A stretch of 64,000 nt of DNA from an uncultured Oscillospiraceae bacterium (GCA_934613505.1 CAKTTB010000001.1:1-64000); one strand, 5' to 3'; counted from the stretch's first letter, positions 43,511 through 53,128 are shown. The notes: a model not told the origin generated them from the sequence alone. A program made the numbers and translations.

Positions 43511-45060
43511 GCAGCCGAAATCTCGCGAGACGCACAAAAGCCGAGGTTTCCTTTGGCGGCATCGACATCACAAAATCCATTCAGCCGTATCTTTTGTCGA
43601 TCTCCTATACGGACAACGAAGAAGACGAAACGGACGATCTGCAAATCAAAATCCAAGACCGCGACGATCTCTGGCTCACGCAGTGGCTCGATGAGATCTC
43701 TGAAAAGCTGTCCTGGGCATCGCCCTCCGGTGGCAGCGCATCTGGTGATGCCGTTGTCAGCGAAGCGAACAAATACCTCGGCACGCCGTATGTTTGGGGC
43801 GGCAGCAGTCCGAGCGGCTTTGACTGCTCCGGTCTTGTCTACTATGCGCTCAACGAAGCTGGAATCAATGTTCCCAGAACAACCGCGCAGGGCTACAAGG
43901 ATATGGCTACACCGGTCAATGAAGCCACAGCGCAGCCCGGCGATCTCATCTTCTTCGGCACGCAGGGCGTTGTCGACCACGTAGGTATCTACATGGGGAA
44001 TGGGCAAATGGTCAATGCGACCGGTTCGTGCGTCCAGATCACAGACATCAACACTCGCAGAGCTGGGATTATCAGTTGGGGCAGAATCGGCGGCGCCACG
44101 CAGAGCGGCTCTGCTGCCTCTGCACAGGCAGGCACGCAAAGCAGCGGCTCAGGCTCTTCTACTTCCTCTGGCGAACAGGGTGCATCCTCCGATGGCGGCG
44201 GCGCAGAAGAACGACTCGCCATGGACGTTGTGTTTGTCCGTGAGAACTGGAACAGCGACGGCTCCGACGCTGTGCTGCCGTGCGGAGAATTTGAGCTTGA
44301 CAACATCTCCTGCAGCGGGCCACCGAACACAGTCTGCATCAAAGGATCTTCGATTCCGTTTTCTTCGCAGCTCCGGCAGACCTGCAAGAGCAAGGCATGG
44401 GAAAGCTACACGCTTAGCGGCATTGCGAATGAAATCGCCGGGAGCGGCGGTATGACCTGCATGTATGAATCGGACAGCGACCCATATTATGAGCGCGTCG
44501 AGCAGATCGACATGAGCGACATTGAGTTTCTGTCGCAGCTTTGCCATGATGCCGGCATTTCTCTCAAGGCAACAAACCGGATCCTTGTACTGTTCGATCA
44601 GCGCAAGTATGAGCAGAAGCCAGAAGTCCGCACCATCAGACGCTATGACCACAGCTATAAGACGTACCAGCTCAGCACCAGCGCAGCCGATGCGCAGTAT
44701 GCGTCGTGCCGGGTGTCCTACGTCAACCCCGAAACCGGACAGTGTATTGAGGGCATCGCCAAGGTCGAGGGATACACCGAAGACCCGAACAATCAGCAGC
44801 TTGAAATCACCGCCAAGGTTGGAACAGTGGACGAAGCGAAGGAGCTTGCAGAAAAGAATCTCCGTCTTCGCAACAAATTCTGCCGCCAGGCACAATTCCT
44901 GCTGCCGGGAGATACCGACCTCGTTGCGGGCGTCAATGTCGCGCTCAAAGGCTGGGGCGGCTACGACGGAAAATACATCATCAAGCAGGCTGTCCACAAG
45001 CTGGACAGCGGCGGCTATACAACGCAGATCTCGCTGCGCATGGTATTGGAGGGATATTGA
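43507..45060 (+). CDS. Tail hub gpD-like protein with inserted NlpC/P60 peptidase
   Basis: 517 residues. The N-terminal 1-65 is the first hub beta domain (VSFGGIDITKSIQPYLLS). Residues about 80-200 are an NlpC/P60 domain with Cys107 (FDCSGLVYYA) and His158 (DHVGIYMGNG). After a Gly/Ser linker (205-240) the hub resumes, with YERVEQIDMSDIEFLSQLCH and AKELAEKNLRLRN typical of P2 gpD. The peptidase would open peptidoglycan at the tail tip. Confidence 0.9.
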   Translation: MSSRNLARRTKAEVSFGGIDITKSIQPYLLSISYTDNEEDETDDLQIKIQDRDDLWLTQWLDEISEKLSWASPSGGSASGDAVVSEANKYLGTPYVWGGSSPSGFDCSGLVYYALNEAGINVPRTTAQGYKDMATPVNEATAQPGDLIFFGTQGVVDHVGIYMGNGQMVNATGSCVQITDINTRRAGIISWGRIGGATQSGSAASAQAGTQSSGSGSSTSSGEQGASSDGGGAEERLAMDVVFVRENWNSDGSDAVLPCGEFELDNISCSGPPNTVCIKGSSIPFSSQLRQTCKSKAWESYTLSGIANEIAGSGGMTCMYESDSDPYYERVEQIDMSDIEFLSQLCHDAGISLKATNRILVLFDQRKYEQKPEVRTIRRYDHSYKTYQLSTSAADAQYASCRVSYVNPETGQCIEGIAKVEGYTEDPNNQQLEITAKVGTVDEAKELAEKNLRLRNKFCRQAQFLLPGDTDLVAGVNVALKGWGGYDGKYIIKQAVHKLDSGGYTTQISLRMVLEGY

Positions 45061-45365
45061 TGGACGCAGAAAAAGTGTTAAAGCGGCTCGTTCGCGTCGG
45101 AACTGTGACGGACATCGACAATGCCAAGCGAAAAGCGCGAGTGAAGTTTCAGGACTGCAATATGACGTCCGGATGGCTCTATGTGCTGGACACGCACCCG
45201 CACATTCCAGCTTATGACCCTGCGCAGCAGAAGACAGAGTTGCAGGATGGGCATCAGCACGACCTCACGATCAAGCCGTGGATGCCGCTTGTCAACGACA
45301 CCGTCCTCACGCTCTATCTGCCTGTGTTCAACGGGGATGGCTTCGTGCTGGGAGGTATCGGATGA
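45060..45365 (+). CDS. Baseplate spike protein, gpV-like (short)
   Basis: 101 residues. OB-fold sequence RVGTVTDIDNAKRKARVKF and KPWMPLVNDTVLTLYLP as in gpV/gp5 OB domains, but without the long beta-helical spike. It may need a partner for the tip. The start overlaps the hub stop by 1 base. Confidence 0.8.
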   Translation: MDAEKVLKRLVRVGTVTDIDNAKRKARVKFQDCNMTSGWLYVLDTHPHIPAYDPAQQKTELQDGHQHDLTIKPWMPLVNDTVLTLYLPVFNGDGFVLGGIG

Positions 45366-45757
45366 TTGTAGGGGCACTTGGAGACGTTGTTTTTTCAGTT
45401 TCGTCGCGCACGCTGAAAACGATCAGCAATTTCGTATGGTCCGGTTCTGCGCGGTACGCCACGCATGATCTCCATGCCGGCAACAGCATTTCGGAATACA
45501 CCGGCACAGACCTTGCGAAGATCACCTTTGACATTCAGCTTCTTGCTTCCCTCGGCGTTGACCCAATGTCCGAGATTTGGCGGCTGTTCGATCTGGAACG
45601 GCAGGGCGTGACGCTGCCGCTTACGATTGGCAATCATGGATACGGCCGCTATCGCTGGACGATCCTGAGCCATAAGACCAAGGCGGAGCATTATGACGGG
45701 CATGGAAACATCATCAGTGCGACGCTGAGCATTTCCTTGCAGGAATATCTACGATGA
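45362..45757 (+). CDS. Tail protein gpU-like
   Basis: 131 residues. VVFSVSSRTLKTISNFVWSG and HDLHAGNSISEYTGTDLAKI are the P2 gpU pattern (tail completion protein). ATGA overlap with the spike gene. In P2 it lies elsewhere in the tail operon; here it is in the baseplate group. Confidence 0.85.
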   Translation: MIVGALGDVVFSVSSRTLKTISNFVWSGSARYATHDLHAGNSISEYTGTDLAKITFDIQLLASLGVDPMSEIWRLFDLERQGVTLPLTIGNHGYGRYRWTILSHKTKAEHYDGHGNIISATLSISLQEYLR

Positions 45758-45769
45758 GGGGCGCACACT

Positions 45770-46093
45770 ATGGGCTACAAAATCACCATGTCGGAGATTG
45801 GGCCGATCAGCCTGAACGAAACCGACCCTGTAAAATCCATTCTGCAGAACGTGTCCATCATCCTGCGGACGATCAAAGGCTCCTGCCCGATGTATCGCGG
45901 CTTCGGTATTGACGCTACCTTGATCGACCGCCCGATTCCTGCGGCAAAGGTGCTGCTTTTCTCTCAAATCCGCGAGGCCATTGAGGAATATGAGCCGCGC
46001 GTCCGCGTCAAGAGCGTCGATTTTGATACGCAGGAAGAAATGCAGGGCGTTCTAAGCCCTATCGTGGAGGTGGAAATCGTCGATGAGTCGTAA
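45770..46093 (+). CDS. Baseplate wedge protein, gpW/gp25-like
   Basis: 107 residues with the gp25 lysozyme-like fold motif (VKSILQNVSIILRTIKGSCP; MYRGFGID) and C-terminal EYEPRVRVKSVDF. It nucleates sheath assembly on the baseplate. Overlaps the gpJ gene by 11 bp. Confidence 0.9.
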   Translation: MGYKITMSEIGPISLNETDPVKSILQNVSIILRTIKGSCPMYRGFGIDATLIDRPIPAAKVLLFSQIREAIEEYEPRVRVKSVDFDTQEEMQGVLSPIVEVEIVDES

Positions 46094-47459
46094 TACCGAA
46101 TTTCAGTTTGTTTCGACCGACGCTGCGGAAATCACAAATTTTCTGATTACCGTTTATGAAAACTTGACCGGGGTGAGCGTCAGACCGGCCAGTCCGGAAA
46201 AGCTGTTCGCGCAATGGGTAGCCAGCGTCATCATTCAGGAGCGGGTCTACAACAACTACACCGCAAACCAGAATATTCCGAGCCGCGCCGAAGGCAAGAA
46301 CCTTGACGCGCTGGCAGAACTGTACTATCTGCAGCAGCGCCCACAGGCAAAACCTGCTTACTGCACGGAACGGTTTACGATCTCCGAGGCGCAGACGTTC
46401 GCCATCCTCGTCCCCAAGGGGACGCGCGTCACAGACGCCAGCAACACCCTGATTTGGGAAACTGTCGCCGACGCCTACATCAACGCTGGCGATACCTACG
46501 TCGACACCGCCATCCGGTGCCAGACGGACGGCACGGTCGGCAACGGCTACGCCGTCGGCCAGCTCAACGTGATCGTTGACGTGTTCGACTACTACACGTC
46601 CTGCACCAATATCACGACTTCCGACGACGGTTCGGAGATCGCCAGCGACGAAGAATTCTACGAGCTGATGCGCGAATCCATGTTCGCGTTTTCGACGGCC
46701 GGCGCGGTTGGCTCCTACATCTACCACGCGAAATCCGTATCTACGGAGATTGCTGACGTACAGGCCGTTCGCCCGGCTGTCGTAAAGAAAGTGACGCTTG
46801 ATCTCTATACGAAAGGCGGCGTCAAGTACGCTTTTTGGGGCGGCGACACCATCGACCTGTCCTCTCTGGCGGTCTACGCCAAGGGCAGCAACACGGCTGC
46901 GAGCGCCGACACAGATTATACCGTCACCTACGAAAACGGTCTGCTGCAAGTTGCAATCGCCGCAGACGGCGCGCTGGCAAGCGCGAGCCAGATCGACGTG
47001 TCGCTCACCTTTGACGGTGCCGGGCACGTCGATATTTATGTCCTGATGAACGACGGAACGATTGCCACGACGGAGATCAAGAACGCCGTCCTTGCCGCCT
47101 GTAACGAAAGCAAGGTGCGGCCGCTGGCCGATTATGTCAGCGTCAAAGACCCCGGCCTCGTTTCGTACAATATCGACTTCACCTACTATGTCCCCACCGA
47201 CACGACGCTCTCCGGTGCGGCGATTCAGGAAGCCGTAGACGCAGCCGTCGAGGAATACATCGCTTGGCAGTCCGGCAAGCTCGGCCGCGATATTAACCCG
47301 GATAAGCTGCGCGACCTCCTGTTCCACACGGGTGTCAAGCGGATCGTGCTGCGCTCCCCGACCTACAAGGTGCTGGAGGGCGGCAAAAACAACGCCGCGC
47401 CGCAGATTGCAAAGCTGGGAACGAAAACAATCGTGAACGGAGGCTACGAGGATGAATGA
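46083..47459 (+). CDS. Baseplate protein J
   Basis: 458 residues. The P2 gpJ signature is present: early NIPSRAEGKNLDALAEL, LVPKGTRVTDASN and YIYHAKSVSTEIADVQ, and the C-terminal PTDTTLSGAAIQEAVDAAVE. Forms the baseplate wedge ring with W and I. Confidence 0.93.
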   Translation: MSRNTEFQFVSTDAAEITNFLITVYENLTGVSVRPASPEKLFAQWVASVIIQERVYNNYTANQNIPSRAEGKNLDALAELYYLQQRPQAKPAYCTERFTISEAQTFAILVPKGTRVTDASNTLIWETVADAYINAGDTYVDTAIRCQTDGTVGNGYAVGQLNVIVDVFDYYTSCTNITTSDDGSEIASDEEFYELMRESMFAFSTAGAVGSYIYHAKSVSTEIADVQAVRPAVVKKVTLDLYTKGGVKYAFWGGDTIDLSSLAVYAKGSNTAASADTDYTVTYENGLLQVAIAADGALASASQIDVSLTFDGAGHVDIYVLMNDGTIATTEIKNAVLAACNESKVRPLADYVSVKDPGLVSYNIDFTYYVPTDTTLSGAAIQEAVDAAVEEYIAWQSGKLGRDINPDKLRDLLFHTGVKRIVLRSPTYKVLEGGKNNAAPQIAKLGTKTIVNGGYEDE

Positions 47460-48120
47460 GCAGTACGGCCTCACGGTTGAGAACCTGCTGAACGTCCTCC
47501 CCGATGTGCTGCGGCAGGATGAAAAAATGCTCGCGCTCGCAACCGGCGTCGCGGAGATCCTGACGGCGCGGCCGACCGAGATTGAGCAGAATATGCTCTA
47601 TCAGCACATCGACACTCTGCCAGAAGATCTTCTCGACCAGCTTGCGCACGACTTCGGCGTAAGCTGGTGGGACAACGACTGGGATATTGAGCAGAAGCGC
47701 GCCACGTTCCGCGAGTCCTGGCACGTTCGCCGTCACCTCGGCACGAAGTACGCCGTCGAGCTGGCGTTGTCCACTTCGTTCGGCTCCGGTAAGGTGCAGG
47801 AATGGTTTGAATATGGCGGCGAGCCGAATCACTATCGCATCTTTGACGTTGACATCAGACAGGTCAACGACAATATCCGCACGTTCCTGCAGATCCTCGA
47901 AGTTGTCAGCCGTAAGAGCGCGGTGCTGGACAGTATTCGTGCAATTTCCGTCCGTGAGCTGATTCTGTACTTCGGCGCGGTTATGAGCGTCACGAAGAAA
48001 TTCAAGCTCACCACGGGCGAGGTCAATACGGACATTGACATCATGGGCGACGAAGCCGGGAACGCCCTGTGCGACTGGGACGGCGGTCTGATTATGATAG
48101 ATAAGGAGGCAACGGTATGA
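47452..48120 (+). CDS. Tail protein I (baseplate wedge, P2 gpI-like)
   Basis: 222 residues. NVLPDVLRQDEKMLALATGV and LDQLAHDFGVSWWDNDWDI are typical of phage tail protein I. Overlaps J by 8 bp and the fibre gene by 4 bp. Links the wedge to the fibre. Confidence 0.9.
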   Translation: MNEQYGLTVENLLNVLPDVLRQDEKMLALATGVAEILTARPTEIEQNMLYQHIDTLPEDLLDQLAHDFGVSWWDNDWDIEQKRATFRESWHVRRHLGTKYAVELALSTSFGSGKVQEWFEYGGEPNHYRIFDVDIRQVNDNIRTFLQILEVVSRKSAVLDSIRAISVRELILYFGAVMSVTKKFKLTTGEVNTDIDIMGDEAGNALCDWDGGLIMIDKEATV

Positions 48121-49166
48121 CACACTGGTTGACCCCGGATGGGTACAACGTCATGCTTCGCGGGCTCATGGGCGACGCGATCAAATTCACACGCATCAAA
48201 TACGGCAACGGTACGCCGGGTGACGGCGCGAACGATCTGAAGAACCCGTTGCTCTCTCTGAAAATTGCTTCTGCGACGCGCAGCGAGAAGTACGTCACAC
48301 TGTCTGTGTCGTTCAAGAATGTCGAGCTGGAGATCACCGGCTTCTGGGCAACCGAAATTGGCATTTACGTCGAGGACCCCGACGATTCCACGAAGGAACT
48401 CTGCTATTGCATCTGGGAGGAAACAGAGGTCGAGAAAGCCGACTATATCAACCCCAACGTCGAGCGCCTGCTTGCATCGCAGTACGACTTTGTGGTGTTC
48501 GTCAGCGAGGCCAAAAACGTGTCTGCGGCGCTTGGTGAAACGCTGGTCTACGCAACCGTTACGGAACTGAACAATCACAAAAACGACAAGAACAATCCAC
48601 ACAAGGTGACCAAGGAGCAGATCGGGCTTGGAAACGTGGAAAACAAGGCTCTGATCGACCAAACGCCCACCTTTGCGACAGCAAAGGAGCTGTCGGATAT
48701 TTCATCCGGCGAGAAGATGGGGTCTATCCTCGGAAAGATTGCAAAGGCGCTGTCACTGCTGAAATCGCACCTTTCCGACTTCAACAATCCGCATCAGGTA
48801 AAAGCCGCCGATATTGGCGCCGCTGCGTCGACGCACTCGCACAACGCAAATGACATCAACGATGGCACGGTCATTGTGCAGCGCGGTGGTACTGGCCGCA
48901 ACGAGTGGACGAAGAACTGCATCGTTTTCGCGGACGGTGAGAAATCGCTTGGGCAGGTCTCGGCACCATCGGAGGTTTCGCTTCTGGCGCAGGGGCCTGA
49001 TTCCGCCCCTGTCTTTATGAAGTTGTCCAGTCTGGCGTTGTTTGTCACCGGCAACACGCCGCCGACGCAGAAGAATCTTTTCTGGATTGATCCGACGCCT
49101 GTTACTGGCGGCTTGAAGTATTGGAACGGCACCGACTGGGAGCACGTTCCTGTTGCTTATTCTTGA
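48117..49166 (+). CDS. Tail fibre protein with NPH-type repeats
   Basis: 349 residues. The N-terminal baseplate-attachment domain is of the phage tail-collar/P2 H type (1-130, TPDGYNVMLRGLMGDAIKFT), followed by repeats of the kind NNPHKVTKEQIGLGNVENK (about 155-180 and 225-240) and a C-terminal knob ending GLKYWNGTDWEHVPV. Expected to hold the receptor-binding assembly. Confidence 0.85.
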   Translation: MTHWLTPDGYNVMLRGLMGDAIKFTRIKYGNGTPGDGANDLKNPLLSLKIASATRSEKYVTLSVSFKNVELEITGFWATEIGIYVEDPDDSTKELCYCIWEETEVEKADYINPNVERLLASQYDFVVFVSEAKNVSAALGETLVYATVTELNNHKNDKNNPHKVTKEQIGLGNVENKALIDQTPTFATAKELSDISSGEKMGSILGKIAKALSLLKSHLSDFNNPHQVKAADIGAAASTHSHNANDINDGTVIVQRGGTGRNEWTKNCIVFADGEKSLGQVSAPSEVSLLAQGPDSAPVFMKLSSLALFVTGNTPPTQKNLFWIDPTPVTGGLKYWNGTDWEHVPVAYS

Positions 49167-49184
49167 TCTTAGGAGGACTCTCGC

Positions 49185-49478
49185 ATGAAAATTCAGATTG
49201 AAGCCGAACTGTCCAATTACATCGAATCCCTGCATTATGACCGTAATTCCATTCAGGAGCTGCTGCTCATGGCGTCAAAGCAGGGCTTGAAGGACACCGA
49301 CGCATACAACGCATGGATGAAGGACTACCTCGGCAAGAGCAAGGAATACGAGATCGCAAAAGCGACGCTGGAACGTGAGTTTATCATTCCTGCCGTCGGC
49401 AATGCAGCGGTTGACTGGGTGCTTGATTTCTCGACCGCCACGGTGACGGTGACGCCGCGGGAGCAGACCGATGACTAG
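49185..49478 (+). CDS. Small protein upstream of the radical SAM maturase, 97 residues
   Basis: The ATG follows AGGAGGACTCTCGC. Predicted helices 1-75, then one strand region (STATVTVTPRE). It overlaps the radical SAM gene by 8 bp, so it is likely co-translated and part of the same system. Small accessory proteins of this size accompany CXXX-repeat peptide systems in Clostridia (recalled, not searched). It could also be a fibre chaperone. Confidence 0.6.
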   Translation: MKIQIEAELSNYIESLHYDRNSIQELLLMASKQGLKDTDAYNAWMKDYLGKSKEYEIAKATLEREFIIPAVGNAAVDWVLDFSTATVTVTPREQTDD

Positions 49479-50787
49479 GCCACAGGAAACCTTCACCGAT
49501 ATGCTGGCGCGGCTTTTCCCCATGCCGGGTATCCAGCTTGGCATCAACTCGCCGCACTCCAAGTGCATTACATTTCAGGTGACGGAAGACTGCAACCTGC
49601 GCTGCAGCTACTGCTATCAGGGCTGCAAGACGCACCGGAAGATGTCGCTTGAAACCGCCAAGGTCGCCGTCGATATGCTGCTCGCCGCAGACGAGCGGAC
49701 AAATCAGTACATCACGTCCACGGAGGTTGCCGGGGTCGTTCTTGACTTTATCGGCGGTGAGCCGCTGCTGGAAGTCGAGCTGATCGACCAGATCCTCGAC
49801 TACTTCGTGGCGCAGACCTTCCGCCTGCATCATCCATGGGCGACGCGCTGGAAAGCGTCGATGTCCACAAACGGAACGCTGTACTTCCGCCCGGAGGTAC
49901 AGCGGTTTTTGGATAAGTGGGCAAAGCACCTGTCGCTCTCCATCAGCATTGACGGAGATAAGCAGCTCCACGATTCCTGCCGCGTCTTCCCGGACGGCTC
50001 TGGCAGCTATGATCTTGCTATCGCGGCCGCGAAGGATTACATGACCAAGGGAAACGCCCTTGGCTCGAAGATGACGATTGCTCCCGGCAACGTCGATTAT
50101 CTGTACCACGCAGTAATCGGTCTGCTGGACGCGGGGTATCGGGCGATCAATCTGAACTGCGTTTACGAAAAGGGCTGGACGCTCGACCATGCGGCTACAC
50201 TCTACACACAGCTCAAACGGCTCGCCGATTTCGTCCTGCTCTCGGACGAGCAGCCGTATCTGTCGATCTTCAGCGAAAGCATCGGCCATCCGCTTCCGGA
50301 GGACGATAATCAGAACTGGTGCGGCGGTACGGGGCTTATGCTGGCGGTTGACTGCGATGGCCTGTTCTTCCCGTGCCTGCGCTACATGGGAACCTCCCTC
50401 GGCCATGAGCAACGGCCCTATACCATCGGCGATCTGGAACACGGCATCAACGTTCTTCCGGAACATCGGGCGCGGGTGGCAGAAATGGCCGCAGTCACGC
50501 GGCGCAGCCAGTCCACCGACGAATGCTTTGCGTGCCCGATCGCGTCCGGCTGCTCTTGGTGCAGCGCGTACAACTACCAATGCACAGGGACTCCGGATAA
50601 GCGCGTGACGTACATCTGCCCGATGCACAAGGCCCGCGTCCTGGCGAACGCCTACTACTGGAACAAGCTGCACCGCAGGCAGGGCGAGAGGACACGGTAT
50701 CGGCTGGATATTCCCGACGATTGGGCGCTTGAGATCATCTCAGATGCAGAGCTGGAAATGCTCAAATCTCTATCCAGGGAGGGCTGA
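49471..50787 (+). CDS. Radical SAM/SPASM peptide maturase (CXXX-repeat target type)
   Basis: 438 residues. The [4Fe-4S] motif Cys41-x3-Cys45-x2-Cys48 (CNLRCSYC) is followed by FIGGEPLLE (SAM binding) and [12 protein letters not shown]. The C-terminal 285-400 is a Cys-rich SPASM/twitch-type region for auxiliary clusters ([31 protein letters not shown]). Such enzymes form carbon-sulfur or carbon-carbon links in precursor peptides. The Cys-repeat gene lies 2 bp downstream and is the evident substrate. Confidence 0.9.
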   Translation: MTRPQETFTDMLARLFPMPGIQLGINSPHSKCITFQVTEDCNLRCSYCYQGCKTHRKMSLETAKVAVDMLLAADERTNQYITSTEVAGVVLDFIGGEPLLEVELIDQILDYFVAQTFRLHHPWATRWKASMSTNGTLYFRPEVQRFLDKWAKHLSLSISIDGDKQLHDSCRVFPDGSGSYDLAIAAAKDYMTKGNALGSKMTIAPGNVDYLYHAVIGLLDAGYRAINLNCVYEKGWTLDHAATLYTQLKRLADFVLLSDEQPYLSIFSESIGHPLPEDDNQNWCGGTGLMLAVDCDGLFFPCLRYMGTSLGHEQRPYTIGDLEHGINVLPEHRARVAEMAAVTRRSQSTDECFACPIASGCSWCSAYNYQCTGTPDKRVTYICPMHKARVLANAYYWNKLHRRQGERTRYRLDIPDDWALEIISDAELEMLKSLSREG

Positions 50788-50789
50788 TT

Positions 50790-51512
50790 ATGGCATATAT
50801 CGAGGCTGAACGCTTCGCGGCTCTGAAAGCGCGTGTCAAGGCCGAGTGCCTGCGGCGCTGCCATACCGGATCTGTTGCGGAATACGGCGGCGAAAAATAC
50901 GAATACACGAACAGCCCCACCGAAGATCACACCGTCGACGTGGAGCATTATGAGAAGCTGGCGCTTCCGCTGTCGAAGATCCACAGCGAGAAAGTGCCGA
51001 GCCTTGACGGCCGCAGAATCGTGTTTGACGAGGACATCACCGAGTTTGAAGCGGCGTTGACGCTCTTTGAAACACGCCCCATGACGGACAAGACGCGGGG
51101 TGACTGTGAAACGTCCTGCACGGGAGCTTGCTACACCGGCTGTTCTGGAGACTGCACAGGCGGCTGCGAAACGACGTGCTCCGGAGAATGTCAAGGCTCC
51201 TGCACAGGCTGCGGAAGCGGCTGTGCGAACACCTGCGAAGGCTCCTGCTCTGGCGGCTGTTACGGCTGCGGCGGCAACTGCACGGGCGGCTGCTCTGGCT
51301 CCTGTGATGGTAGCTGCTCTGGTTGCTCCGGTTCCTGCTCTGGCGGCTGTTCCAGCAGCTGTTCTGGCGGCTGCAAATCGTCCTGCACAGTGACCTGCGG
51401 CAACACTGGCTGCGTCGGCTCGTGCCTTGGTCTCTGCTCTGCCGGCTGCACGACCTCGTGCCAGACGTCCTGCGGCTATTGCGGGACAAACTGCACAGCC
51501 GTATCGAAGTAA
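50790..51512 (+). CDS. Cys-x-x-x repeat precursor or fibre protein
   Basis: 240 residues. Residues 1-105 are a leader-like soluble domain with only Cys20 and Cys24. From Cys106 to Cys235 there are 34 cysteines, nearly all at a 4-residue spacing, with Gly, Ser and Thr between. The phase skips by one residue at 138/141, 157/160 and 176/179, giving 19-residue units. No transporter or leader peptidase is nearby, so the product is probably a structural tail component modified by the radical SAM enzyme rather than a secreted bacteriocin. Confidence 0.85.
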   Translation: MAYIEAERFAALKARVKAECLRRCHTGSVAEYGGEKYEYTNSPTEDHTVDVEHYEKLALPLSKIHSEKVPSLDGRRIVFDEDITEFEAALTLFETRPMTDKTRGDCETSCTGACYTGCSGDCTGGCETTCSGECQGSCTGCGSGCANTCEGSCSGGCYGCGGNCTGGCSGSCDGSCSGCSGSCSGGCSSSCSGGCKSSCTVTCGNTGCVGSCLGLCSAGCTTSCQTSCGYCGTNCTAVSK

Positions 51513-51524
51513 GGAGGTAGCCCT

Positions 51525-52073
51525 TTGGAAATTGCAAGTAAATACGAAATCGCTGCGGCGAACCTCGCAATCGCTTTGCAGACGGACACGGTTTCCGTTG
51601 AGCAGCGAAGTGAGCTGCGAGCGGCAATCAGCAACAGCATCGACAAACTCGTCGACGCGCTCAACATGATTATCGTCTGCTACAACAAGCGAATGTACGC
51701 TGGCGAGATTGCGCCTGAAAAAGCCGCAAAGTGCGTCAAGGCAGAATACGCCGCCATCGGCCTTTCCAACGTGGTCGCATACGATTATTTCTCCGCGGCG
51801 GTCGGTGCGTTCTTCACGCGCAAAACCCTGATGGCGCTGTCGACCGATGAAAAGCTCGCGTGGGTGAAAACGATCTTCGAGCAGAACGAACGCTGCGGCT
51901 GTCAGCGCGTCAAAGATGCGCTGTTCATCTACTGCCTGCGGCTGCTGTCGCACATGGGCATCGTCACAGCGGATCTCTCTTTCACGAACCTCGTCATGCG
52001 CGAGATCAACGCCATCACGGAAGACCGAAAGAACGCCGCGATCATGCCGCAGGCGCTCGTCACGGAATTGTAA
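51525..52073 (+). CDS. Helical companion protein of the Cys-repeat system, 182 residues
   Basis: TTG start with AAGGAGG 7 nt upstream overlapping the Cys-repeat stop. Almost entirely helical (SELRAAISNSIDKLVDALNM; AWVKTIFEQNERCGCQRVKD). No known domain. Position between the Cys-repeat protein and the next fibre gene suggests a partner, chaperone or modification-system protein. Confidence 0.6.
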   Translation: MEIASKYEIAAANLAIALQTDTVSVEQRSELRAAISNSIDKLVDALNMIIVCYNKRMYAGEIAPEKAAKCVKAEYAAIGLSNVVAYDYFSAAVGAFFTRKTLMALSTDEKLAWVKTIFEQNERCGCQRVKDALFIYCLRLLSHMGIVTADLSFTNLVMREINAITEDRKNAAIMPQALVTEL

Positions 52074-52084
52074 GGGGTGATCGT

Positions 52085-53128
52085 ATGGCAGTAGAAAACG
52101 TAAATTCCAAGCCGATTGCCGCTTCTGCGGCGATTGCCGACTTTATCCTCGCATCGATTGGCGGCAAGGTTCGCCGTGTTCCGATCAGCACCCTTGCTGA
52201 AACGCTCACCGATGCCGAAGTTGAGCTTATCAGCGCCGCTGCGTCTGCGCTGGTGTCGGCTGCGGGCAGAGCCTGTTATATCGGCACAAATGAAAACTGG
52301 TACGTGTGGGATGGCGCACAGGGCGCGTTCGTCGATTCGGGGTATCCATCGCGCGGCACACAGGGCGAACCCGGCGTAATCTTTACGCCGCACGTGACCG
52401 AAGCCGGTATTCTGAGCTGGACGAACGACGGCGGTCTTCCGAATCCGGAGCCCGTGAGCCTGCTCGGACCCGCGGGCGGTGTAACTTCGTTCAATAACCG
52501 CTCCGGTGCAGTTGTTCCGGAAAACGGCGACTATACCGCAGAGATGGTCGGAGCGGAAGAGAAAGACGCCGTCAAGAATCACAACGAGTCCGAGGCCGCA
52601 CACAAAGCCCTGTTCGATGCGAAACTGAATACGGACGGCGACGGCGGCACGCTGAAACCCACCTTCACGCAGTCCGCGACGCGAACGCAGCTCGAATCCG
52701 GTCTGGAAATGAAAGTCCTTCTCGGTCGCATTATGAAGTGGCTTGCGGATCTCGGAACAGCCGCGTTCAAAGATTCCAGCAACTTTGAATCGAAAGGCGC
52801 TGGTTCGTCCGCAGTTACCGCGCACAACACCGCTGCGCAGGCCCACGCTGACCTGTTTGCAAAAAAAGCCGGCAAGGGCATCGCGTTCACGCTCACACTT
52901 TCTGTCGCAGGATGGTCGAACCTTGCACAGACGCTGGAAGATGCGCGCTTCCTCGACGCCGAGTATGCCTATATCGTGACGCCGACGGCCGACAGCCTCA
53001 CGGCGTGGGGCGACGCAGGAATCCGCGTCGGTGACATTACGGAGAACGGCAAAATGCCGTTTACCTGCACAGATACGCCGGCAAGCGCAATCACAGTAAA
53101 TATTTACAGAGCGGAGGTCGCACAATGA
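52085..53128 (+). CDS. Tail fibre/shaft protein, 347 residues
   Basis: The ATG at 52085 lies 11 bp after the previous stop, behind GGGGTGATCGT. It has WYVWDGAQGAFVDSGYP, a single collagen-like GTQGEPG, SFNNRSGAVVPENGDYTAE (a common tail-fibre motif), helical stretches with AHNTAAQAHADLF and a beta C-terminal domain (AYIVTPTADSLTAWGDAGI). Probably a trimeric fibre shaft that carries the lectin-like tip encoded next. Confidence 0.8.
   Translation: MAVENVNSKPIAASAAIADFILASIGGKVRRVPISTLAETLTDAEVELISAAASALVSAAGRACYIGTNENWYVWDGAQGAFVDSGYPSRGTQGEPGVIFTPHVTEAGILSWTNDGGLPNPEPVSLLGPAGGVTSFNNRSGAVVPENGDYTAEMVGAEEKDAVKNHNESEAAHKALFDAKLNTDGDGGTLKPTFTQSATRTQLESGLEMKVLLGRIMKWLADLGTAAFKDSSNFESKGAGSSAVTAHNTAAQAHADLFAKKAGKGIAFTLTLSVAGWSNLAQTLEDARFLDAEYAYIVTPTADSLTAWGDAGIRVGDITENGKMPFTCTDTPASAITVNIYRAEVAQ

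Noticed and set aside
51100..51500. Repetitive DNA of the Cys-rich gene as a possible CRISPR or minisatellite
   Set aside because: Repeats follow the codon frame and encode Cys-x3; no conserved direct repeat with unique spacers.
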